From the NCBI GenBank assembly GCA_023228705.1, contig JALOAS010000031.1, positions 1 through 30,030 on the forward strand: a stretch of 30,030 nucleotides of DNA, written 5' to 3'. The notes below the pieces were generated by a model that did not search any database, was not told the DNA's origin, and was given only the letters and a program-made list of their open reading frames with translations. The DNA is from Ottowia sp. Its GTDB lineage: Bacteria > Pseudomonadota > Gammaproteobacteria > Burkholderiales > Burkholderiaceae_C. Shown piece after piece: positions 24,252 through 30,030 of this stretch. Numbering within the stretch: position 1 is the stretch's first letter; every line of letters starts with the position of its first letter. A program made the translations under genes and the position numbers.

Positions 24252-25241
24252 TCACCGGCACCGGCGCAGGCTGCGTCCGGCCAGCGGCAGCGCCTGCAGC
24301 CGCTCCTGCCAGTCCTCGGCGGCCGATTCGGCACGCAGGAAAAACGTGGCTTCTTCGACGCGCTCCTGCACCACGCGGGCGCCGGTCACGCGCGCTTCGG
24401 CGCTCAGCATCTGCAGCGCCTTGTCGGCCGCATCGCGGCTGGAATAGCGCCCAAGCGACAGGCCGGGTTCAAACCCCGGGCCCGCCCGGTCCACGTCAAG
24501 TCCCCGGGATTGCAACTCGGCGCGCTGGGCCAGCGCAGCCAGCTCGTCCTCCATCTCGCCCAGGTAGATCATCCAGCGCGGCGCCTGGCTGCTGGCCTGC
24601 TGCAACTCCCAGCTGCCGCTGGGCAGTGCCGCAGCGGCCTTGCGCAAGCGCTGCGCCTGCGCCGCGTTGAAGGGGCCCGCCTGCCAGCAAGATGCCTGTG
24701 CCGCAGCTTCCGGCATGATCGCGCCAGGCAGCGGGCGCCCGGCTGGCGCGGCGTCCGGCGGGCCGGTCTCCACCCTCGGCACGGCGAAGCCGGCCGCTGC
24801 ATCATCAGCGTCCTGCTCCGCTGCTGCTGTCGGCTCGTTGGGCAACAGCTCGTGCCAGCCGGCCTGCGCCGCGTCGGGATCGGGCAGCGGCAGCACCGGC
24901 ACCGGCGCCTCCGCAGCTTCGGCAGGGGCTGCTGCTTCCGGCGCCGCGTCATCCGCGCCTGCCGCGTCGGCCTGTGGCCCAGCGACTTGCGCCGTGGCGT
25001 GCGGCGCCGCTTCTTCCGGCGCGCTGGCCACGGCCCCCGGATCGTCCTCGGTCTCGGGCTGTGCGTGGACTTCGGCCAGCGGCCGGACCGCCAGCGCTTC
25101 GGGGCGCACCTGACGCGCCACGGGCCCGGACGCTGCCACGTCAGCCGGTGCCAGTCCCAGCCCGCGCAGCGCGCCCTGTGACCAGGCCCACAGCAGCGCG
25201 TTGGCCAGCAGCAGCAGGACCACCAAGACACGCAGCGTCAT
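24252..25241 (-). CDS. SPOR domain protein, single membrane anchor
   Basis: Predicted inner-membrane anchored periplasmic protein of 329 residues. One N-terminal helix (about 4-20, VLVVLLLLANALLWAW) is followed by a long, low-complexity Ala/Pro/Glu linker (about 35-180). A C-terminal SPOR-like domain follows (about 184-285: CWQAGPF, WMIYLGEM, GLSLGRYSSRDAADKAL). SPOR domains bind denuded peptidoglycan glycan at the division site. The start ATG at 25241 overlaps the birA stop by four bases (ATGA), so the genes are coupled. In several Burkholderiales as I recall, coaX lies between birA and a gene like this; it is absent here. Confidence 0.82.
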   Translation of the reverse strand: MTLRVLVVLLLLANALLWAWSQGALRGLGLAPADVAASGPVARQVRPEALAVRPLAEVHAQPETEDDPGAVASAPEEAAPHATAQVAGPQADAAGADDAAPEAAAPAEAAEAPVPVLPLPDPDAAQAGWHELLPNEPTAAAEQDADDAAAGFAVPRVETGPPDAAPAGRPLPGAIMPEAAAQASCWQAGPFNAAQAQRLRKAAAALPSGSWELQQASSQAPRWMIYLGEMEDELAALAQRAELQSRGLDVDRAGPGFEPGLSLGRYSSRDAADKALQMLSAEARVTGARVVQERVEEATFFLRAESAAEDWQERLQALPLAGRSLRRCR

Positions 25242-26032
25242 GGCGAAACCGCCACGTCTTCGGGCCGCACGCTGACCTCCAGGCTGTGCACCCGTTGCAA
25301 GCCCGCGCCGGTCTGCACGCACAGCGCGCCGCCCGCGTCGACGCCGGCAGCGACGCCGCGCGTGCCGTCGGACAGCTGCACCTGGCGGCCTGCCAGCACG
25401 TCACGCTTTTCAAAGCCGGCGACAAAGGGGGCGAACCCGTCGCGCTCGAACTGCCGCACCGCACGCAGGACGGGCAACGCCACGCGCTGCAGCAGCGCCG
25501 GCGCCTCGGCCTGGCATCCCAGGTCCTGCAGCGAAGCCGGCTGTGGCGACAGGCCGGGGTCCACCGGCGGCGGCCGCACGTTGATCCCCACGCCAATCAC
25601 GACCCAGCGCGGCGCGGCGACGCCGGGCGCCGCCGCCGTCTCGATCAGGATCCCGCCCAGCTTGCGGCCGCGCCACCACAAGTCGTTGGGCCACTTGAGC
25701 CGGATCGCCGGGTCCAGGCTTTCGGCCACCGCCACGCCCACAGCCAGCGACAAGCCGGACCAGTCGCGCGGCGCCAGCGGCAGCGCCAGCGAAAACGCCA
25801 GTGCGGCGCCGGCTCCGCCCTGCCGCCACTGCCGGCCCATGCGGCCACGTCCGGCGGTCTGCACCTCGGCAACGAGCAGCGTGGGCGTGGCGCTGCCGCC
25901 ACGCACGCGGCGCATGAGCGCGCTGTTGGTCGAGTCGACCTGCGGCAGCACCTGCACGTCCAGCGCCGGCTCCACCGCCTGCAGCGCTCTGGCCAACAGC
26001 GGGACGAACCAGTCCGGCATCATCTCAGCCAT
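25238..26032 (-). CDS. birA: Biotin-[acetyl-CoA-carboxylase] ligase (single-domain BirA)
   Basis: Biotin protein ligase of about 264 residues that adenylates biotin and attaches it to the carrier subunit of acetyl-CoA carboxylase. It lacks the N-terminal DNA-binding domain of E. coli BirA, so it is a type-I ligase without operon repression. Seen: QVDSTNSALMRR, the biotin/ATP loop AEVQTAGRGRMGRQW, the KWPNDLWW catalytic-Lys motif, GGILIE, and VVIGVGINV. The start is uncertain among ATGs at 26044, 26032 and 26023; 26032 has GGAG just upstream and overlaps the stop of the SET gene. Downstream it overlaps the SPOR gene by four bases. The three minus-strand genes look like one operon. Confidence 0.92.
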   Translation of the reverse strand: MAEMMPDWFVPLLARALQAVEPALDVQVLPQVDSTNSALMRRVRGGSATPTLLVAEVQTAGRGRMGRQWRQGGAGAALAFSLALPLAPRDWSGLSLAVGVAVAESLDPAIRLKWPNDLWWRGRKLGGILIETAAAPGVAAPRWVVIGVGINVRPPPVDPGLSPQPASLQDLGCQAEAPALLQRVALPVLRAVRQFERDGFAPFVAGFEKRDVLAGRQVQLSDGTRGVAAGVDAGGALCVQTGAGLQRVHSLEVSVRPEDVAVSP

Positions 26033-26558
26033 GCGCCGCTCCATCCCCTTGCGCGCCGGGCGAGTCGTTGTTTTCGTCGTCGTCCGCATCCAGTGCAAGC
26101 AGGGTGCCACGGCAGCCGGCGCTGCCGCAATGGCAGGCAAATTCTGCCAGCAGCTCGTCGGTCAGCGGCTCGTCAATGATGAGTCCGTAGTCGTAGCTGA
26201 GCTCCTCGCCGGCACGAATGCGCCGCAAGGTCCGGATGAAGATGCGCCCATCCAGTTCGTCGGCCACGGTATTGGGATCGCAGCTGTGGTTGATCCAGCG
26301 GGACGAGTTGCCGCCGCGCGAGGCATCGATCACGTGCTCGTCGTCGACGTGGAAATAAAACGTATGATTCGGCTGCGCAGCATCATGCGGATGCTGCTGC
26401 TGCGCTTGCTGCCAGCTGATGACTTGCCCCGTGTACTCGAGCAGCCGCGTATCGGCGGGAATGTCAACCAGCGCGAAGACGCCGCGGCCGTGGACTGGAG
26501 AGCGGCGAACCTGGAAACGACGGCGCCTGGCGCGAACAAAACGCGGGTTTCGGGACAC
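26025..26558 (-). CDS. SET domain protein-lysine methyltransferase
   Basis: Small cytoplasmic methyltransferase of 177 residues; SET proteins transfer a methyl group from S-adenosylmethionine to lysine. All signature pieces are present: V-H-G-R-G-V-F-A (SAM-site start), WINHSCDPNT (the N-H-S-C knot motif), GEELSYDYG with the catalytic Tyr, and a post-SET-like Cys cluster FACHCGSAGCRG. The acidic tail after residue 150 (DADDDEND) is unusual. The start is GTG at 26558 with no ribosome site; an inverted repeat CTTAAATTAAG lies just upstream in an AT-rich spot. It precedes birA with an 8-base overlap region and is divergent from topB. Its substrate is unknown. Confidence 0.9.
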   Translation of the reverse strand: MSRNPRFVRARRRRFQVRRSPVHGRGVFALVDIPADTRLLEYTGQVISWQQAQQQHPHDAAQPNHTFYFHVDDEHVIDASRGGNSSRWINHSCDPNTVADELDGRIFIRTLRRIRAGEELSYDYGLIIDEPLTDELLAEFACHCGSAGCRGTLLALDADDDENNDSPGAQGDGAAHG

Positions 26559-26576
26559 GGTTGCGTAATTTGCTAT

Positions 26577-26587
26577 CTTAAATTAAG
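26577..26587. promoter_or_regulatory. CTTAA-A-TTAAG inverted repeat before the SET gene
   Basis: Perfect 5-bp arms around one base in one of the few AT-rich patches of the window, 19 bases upstream of the SET gene GTG. It could be an operator or overlap the -10 region (TAAGAT on the minus strand). Confidence 0.35.
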
Positions 26588-26873
26588 AACACCGTCCGCC
26601 TGGACGGACCTTTGCTGATTCTACGGAGGCGGGAGCGCCGGCAGCATCCAGGCCGGGCTGCAGCACAATCGGCCGCTCAGGAACGTTGTACCGGATTTTG
26701 GTACCAAACGGGATTTCAGGCCGGGAAAACGTCAAGAGCCGGACGGCCGGGACGATGCGCAGCACCACGTCGTGCATGCCGGACACCCCGAGCCGCGCGA
26801 CGCGGATGCCGATGCAACCACGCCCCGACCGTTGAAATCTGAACGCCAGCCCGTCACGCCGGGATGGATCCAC
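26583..26873 (-). CDS. Possible small ORF upstream of the SET gene (uncertain)
   Basis: A 96-codon frame, or 64 codons from an internal ATG (GMHDVVLRIVPAVRLLTFSRP). It stops 24 bases before the SET gene start. From the internal ATG, codon third positions are fairly GC-rich (GTG, CTG, CGC, ATC, GTC), which is compatible with coding. I recognise no family, there is no clear ribosome site, and it occupies the topB promoter region on the opposite strand. Chance opening in GC-rich DNA is at least as likely. Confidence 0.2.
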   Translation of the reverse strand: MDPSRRDGLAFRFQRSGRGCIGIRVARLGVSGMHDVVLRIVPAVRLLTFSRPEIPFGTKIRYNVPERPIVLQPGLDAAGAPASVESAKVRPGGRCS

Positions 26874-26890
26874 CCCTCACAATCGCGCTT

Positions 26891-29851
26891 ATGAAAACTT
26901 TGGTCATCGCCGAGAAACCATCGGTTGCACGAGACATCGTGAACGCACTTGCGCCTGACAGCGGCAAGTTCCAGCAGCATGCCGAGTACTGGGAAAACGA
27001 GCGCTACATCGTCACCAGCGCCATTGGCCACCTGGTCGAGATCCAGGCGCCGGACGAATACGAGGTCAAGCGCGGCAAGTGGAGCTTTGCCAACCTGCCG
27101 GTGGTGCCGCCCCACTTTGACCTCAAGCCGGTGGCCAAGACCAGGACGCGCCTCAACGCCGTGGTCAGGCTGGCGCGCCGCAAGGACGTGGGCCAGCTCA
27201 TCAATGCCTGCGACGCCGGCCGTGAGGGCGAGCTGATCTTCCGCCTCATCGAGCAGTACGCCGGCGGCGGCAAGAGCCTGGGCAAGCCGATCAAGCGGCT
27301 GTGGTTGCAAAGCATGACGCCGCAGGCCATCCGCAGCGGCTTTGAGCAGCTGCGCAGCGAGCAGCAGATGCAGGGCCTGGCCGATGCGGCCCGCTCGCGC
27401 TCGGAAGCGGACTGGCTGGTCGGGATCAACGGCACGCGCGCCATGACCGCGTTCAACTCGCAGGCCGGCGGCTTTTTCCTGACCACCGTGGGACGCGTGC
27501 AGACGCCCACGCTGGCGGTGGTGGTGACGCGGGAAAACGAGATCCGCAAGCACGTCGCGCGCGACTACTGGGAAGTCGAGACCACGTTTGCCGCAGAGGC
27601 GGGCAGCTATAGTGGCAAATGGTTTGATCCGGAATGGAAGAAAGACCCGCAGGACGCGGACAAGCGCGCCAACCGGCTGTGGGATGAGGCGCAGGCCAGG
27701 GCCATCGCGCAGGCCGTGCAGGGGCGGCATTGCAGCGTCGAGGAAACCAGCAAGCCGCGCACCGAAGCGGCCAAGCCGCTGTTTGACCTGACCAGCCTGC
27801 AACGCGAGGCCAACGGCCGCTTTGGCTACTCGGCCAAGACCACGCTGGCGCTGGCGCAGAGCCTGTATGAAAGGCACAAGGCGCTGACCTACCCGCGTAC
27901 CGACTCGCAGCGCCTGCCCGACGACTACCTGCCCGTGGCGCGCAAGACGCTGGGCATGATTGCCGGCAGCGGCCAGCGCCACCTGGCGCCACACGCACAA
28001 AAGGCGCTGGACGACGGCTACGTCAGGCCCAACAAGCGCATCTTTGACAGCAGCAAGGTGTCGGACCACTTTGCCATCATCCCGACGACGGAGGCACCGG
28101 GCCGCCTCTCGGAGGCCGAGCAGAAAATCTATGATCTGGTGGTGCGCCGCTTTCTGGCCGTGTTCTACCCCAGCGCGGAGTACCGCATCACGCAGCGCGT
28201 GACCACGGCCAAGGTGCAGGGCGAGCGGTATGCCTTCCGCAGCGACGGCAAGGTGCTGGTCAAGGCCGGGTGGCTGGCGGTTTACGGCCGGGAAGTCGAC
28301 GGCGAAGCGCCGGGCAAGAAGGACAAGACGCTGGTGGCTGTGCGGCCTGACGAGCAGGTCCTTGCCGAGACGGTCGAGGTCCATGCGCTGCAGACGCGGC
28401 CGCCGGCCCGCTACAACGAAGCCACGCTGCTGGGCGCCATGGAAGGCGCGGGCAGGCTGGTTGATGATGACGAGCTGCGCCACGCCATGCAGGACAAGGG
28501 CCTGGGCACGCCAGCCACGCGCGCAACCATCATCGAGGGCCTGATCCGGGAAAAATACCTGCTGCGTGAAGGCCGCGAGCTGGTCCCCACGGCCAAGGCG
28601 TTCCAGCTCATGACGCTGCTGCACGGGCTGGAGGTGGACGAGCTGAGCCAGCCCGAGCTCACCGGCGAGTGGGAGTACAAGCTGGCGCAGATAGAGAAGG
28701 GCGAGCTTGCGCGTTCGGTGTTCATGCGCGAGATCGCCGAGATGACCGAGCGCATCGTGAACAAGGCCAAGGAATACGACCGCGACACGGTGCCCGGCGA
28801 CTACGCCACGCTGCAGGCACCCTGCCCCAACTGCGGCGGCGTGGTGCGCGAGAACTACCGCCGCTACGCCTGCACCGGCAAGACACAGGATGACAGCGGC
28901 TGCGGCTTCTCGTTCACCAAGACGCCCGGCGGGCGCACCTTCACGAGCGAGGAAGCCGAGGCGTTCCTGCACGATCGGCACATCGGACCGCTGGAGGGGT
29001 TTCGCAGCAAGCGGGGCTGGCCGTTCGTGGCCGAATTGGCGCTGGTGCAAGATCAGGAGACCGGCAACTGGAAGCTTGAATTTGACTTTGGCGAGGATGC
29101 ACGCGCCGAGCAGACCGGCGAGATCGTCGACCTGTCCGGCCACGAAGCGCTGGGCCCCTGCCCCAAGTGCGGCGCGCCGGTCAAGGCGTTCGGCAAGAGC
29201 TATGTCTGTGAAAAAAGCGTGCCCACCGAGGCACAACCCACGCCCAGTTGCGACTTCAAGAGCGGCCAGGTCATCCTGCAGCAGGAAGTCGACGCCGAAC
29301 AGATGAAGAAGCTGCTGTCCACCGGCAAGACCGACCTGCTCGAGCGCTTCATCAGCAACCGCACGCGGCGGCCGTTCAAGGCGCGGCTGGCCTGGCAACC
29401 CGACGCCGGCAAGGTCGGCTTCGAGTTTGAGCCGCGCGAGGGCAAGAGCAAGTACCCGCCGCGCAAACCGGCCGGGAAGACCGTGGCCCGGGAAAGCAGC
29501 ACCGCGCGCACGGCGCGCAAGTCCGCAGCCGCTGCCGGAACCGCCCGCAAGAGCGCCGCCAAGAAAGCAACGGCCAGGAAGGCGGCCGCCAAGAAGACAG
29601 CGGCGCCCAGGAAACCGCGCGCCGGCAACCTCAGGCCCAGCCCGGAACTGGCTGCGGTCATCGGCAACGGCCCGTTTGGCCGCGGCCAGGTCATGAAGGA
29701 GCTGTGGGCGTACATCAAGGCCAACGACCTGCAGGACCCACAGGACAAGCGCACCATAGTCGCCGACGACAAGCTCAAGCCCGTCTTTGGCGGCGAGACG
29801 CGCGTGGGCATGTTCAAGCTCGCCGGAATCGTGGGCCAGCACCTGTCCTGA
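26891..29851 (+). CDS. topB: DNA topoisomerase III with lysine-rich linker and C-terminal SWIB domain
   Basis: Type IA topoisomerase of 986 residues that decatenates or relaxes negatively supercoiled DNA. Toprim domain: LVIAEKPSVARDI (Glu8) and ACDAGREGELIFR (Asp108). The active-site Tyr334 is in LTYPRTDSQRLP, close to Tyr328 of E. coli TopB. ALL-type core motifs include VGRVQTPTLAVVVTRE and GLGTPATRATIIEGL. Two C-terminal zinc-ribbon-like modules begin at Cys645 (CPNCGG) and Cys757 (CPKCGA). About residues 870-912 are an Ala/Lys/Arg tract like histone H1 or AlgP. Residues about 913-986 match a SWIB/MDM2 domain (LRPSPELAAVIG to VGMFKLAGIVGQHLS). ATG at 26891 is chosen because the conserved start is M-K-x-L-x-I-A-E-K-P-S; an ATG nine codons earlier is possible. 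It is divergent from the SET gene. Confidence 0.94.
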   Translation: MKTLVIAEKPSVARDIVNALAPDSGKFQQHAEYWENERYIVTSAIGHLVEIQAPDEYEVKRGKWSFANLPVVPPHFDLKPVAKTRTRLNAVVRLARRKDVGQLINACDAGREGELIFRLIEQYAGGGKSLGKPIKRLWLQSMTPQAIRSGFEQLRSEQQMQGLADAARSRSEADWLVGINGTRAMTAFNSQAGGFFLTTVGRVQTPTLAVVVTRENEIRKHVARDYWEVETTFAAEAGSYSGKWFDPEWKKDPQDADKRANRLWDEAQARAIAQAVQGRHCSVEETSKPRTEAAKPLFDLTSLQREANGRFGYSAKTTLALAQSLYERHKALTYPRTDSQRLPDDYLPVARKTLGMIAGSGQRHLAPHAQKALDDGYVRPNKRIFDSSKVSDHFAIIPTTEAPGRLSEAEQKIYDLVVRRFLAVFYPSAEYRITQRVTTAKVQGERYAFRSDGKVLVKAGWLAVYGREVDGEAPGKKDKTLVAVRPDEQVLAETVEVHALQTRPPARYNEATLLGAMEGAGRLVDDDELRHAMQDKGLGTPATRATIIEGLIREKYLLREGRELVPTAKAFQLMTLLHGLEVDELSQPELTGEWEYKLAQIEKGELARSVFMREIAEMTERIVNKAKEYDRDTVPGDYATLQAPCPNCGGVVRENYRRYACTGKTQDDSGCGFSFTKTPGGRTFTSEEAEAFLHDRHIGPLEGFRSKRGWPFVAELALVQDQETGNWKLEFDFGEDARAEQTGEIVDLSGHEALGPCPKCGAPVKAFGKSYVCEKSVPTEAQPTPSCDFKSGQVILQQEVDAEQMKKLLSTGKTDLLERFISNRTRRPFKARLAWQPDAGKVGFEFEPREGKSKYPPRKPAGKTVARESSTARTARKSAAAAGTARKSAAKKATARKAAAKKTAAPRKPRAGNLRPSPELAAVIGNGPFGRGQVMKELWAYIKANDLQDPQDKRTIVADDKLKPVFGGETRVGMFKLAGIVGQHLS

Positions 29852-29861
29852 CCGCGCGGCG

Positions 29862-29938
29862 TTGAGCGTTGAGCGTTGAGCGTTGAGCGTTGAGCGTTGA
29901 GCGTTGAGCGTTGAGCGTTGAGCGTTGAGCGTTGAGCG
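29862..29938 (+). repeat. Heptanucleotide tandem array (TTGAGCG)11
   Basis: Eleven perfect TTGAGCG units, counted directly, starting ten bases after the topB stop. Same unit and same orientation relative to the upstream gene as the 28-unit array at 21753. No closing inverted arm is seen here. Confidence 0.97.
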
Positions 29939-29971
29939 TTGTGGACTTACCCCCATTGTGCGGACAGGTAT

Positions 29972-29990
29972 GGGCTTGATATTCAAGCCC
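29972..29990. terminator. Perfect 8-bp hairpin GGGCTTGA/TCAAGCCC after topB
   Basis: Arms 29972-29979 and 29983-29990 are exact complements with a TAT loop, about 120 bases after the topB stop. No T-run follows, so it may be a terminator, a protein site or part of the next gene's control region. TTATCCACC at 30002-30010 differs from a consensus DnaA box (TTATCCACA) at the last base only. Confidence 0.4.
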
Positions 29991-30030
29991 TGGCGGCAGA
30001 GTTATCCACCGGCGGCGTGGCGCCCGCCAC

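Larger units (their letters stand above)
26559..26890. other. 332-base divergent spacer between the SET gene and topB
   Basis: This spacer should hold both divergent promoters. It contains an AT-rich CTTAA-A-TTAAG inverted repeat (26577-26587) next to the SET gene and a perfect 6-bp hairpin CCGTCC (26592-26597) / GGACGG (26602-26607). A minus-strand 96-codon frame (26583-26873) spans most of it. I see no convincing -35/-10 pair for topB. Confidence 0.5.

Noticed and set aside
27203..27235. Apparent loss of an acidic Toprim residue in TopB (DAGREGE instead of DADREG)
   Set aside because: From memory many topoisomerase III proteins naturally have D-A-G-R-E-G-E, so this is not anomalous.
26732..29986. 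Minus-strand open frame of over 1000 codons antisense to topB
   Set aside because: It mirrors the GC-biased third positions of topB, has Arg/Ala/Leu/Gln/His-rich sequence without any domain, and includes the heptamer repeat as spurious peptide repeats.

Overview
This window is a compact, GC-rich (about two thirds G+C by eye) bacterial chromosome segment. It most resembles Burkholderiales (Betaproteobacteria), probably near Comamonadaceae. The reasons are the tkt-gap pair, a M48 protease divergent from moaC, birA followed by a SPOR-domain gene, a long TopB with a C-terminal SWIB module, and the overall protein style. No rRNA, tRNA, CRISPR array, insertion sequence or prophage gene was seen. 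Most genes are housekeeping or common accessory genes.

Layout. Positions 1-4364 (+): the 3' part of an MFS permease, an ABC exporter with fused ATPase, and a MATE exporter. 4551-5435 (-): a tandem universal stress protein. 5436-5986: a gene-free stretch with strong inverted repeats. 5987-10544 (-): a tight run of M20 peptidase homologue, hotdog thioesterase, MurU-like nucleotidyltransferase, Xaa-Pro aminopeptidase and MOSC protein. 10718-13778 (+): tkt and gap. 13797-15410 (-): a BepA-like M48 protease, divergent from moaC (15543-16061, +). 16101-19782 (-): an FHA protein, a TerC-family membrane protein, sucD and sucC. 19935-21745 (+): type-2 argC overlapping a DapA-superfamily aldolase. 21746-22041: a heptanucleotide repeat array. 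22042-23590 (-): recX and recA, with a divergent MarR regulator (23744-24208, +). 24252-26558 (-): a SPOR protein, birA and a SET-domain methyltransferase. 26891-29851 (+): topoisomerase III fused to a lysine-rich linker and a SWIB domain. A second heptanucleotide array follows it.

How the genes work together. tkt/gap and sucCD serve central carbon flux. recA/recX form the recombination unit. argC and its overlapping aldolase gene are translationally coupled. The SET methyltransferase and TopB-SWIB genes share one divergent intergenic region and both carry modules best known from chromatin.

I do not see a clear-cut new defence or mobile system. The signals most worth a second look are the TTGAGCG heptamer arrays placed just after + strand genes, the SET / TopB-H1-like-SWIB neighbourhood, and an M20 peptidase homologue with two active-site positions substituted. 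Others are a large inverted repeat overlapping the recA promoter next to a MarR gene, and a strong context bias of the rare Ile codon ATA towards a following G.
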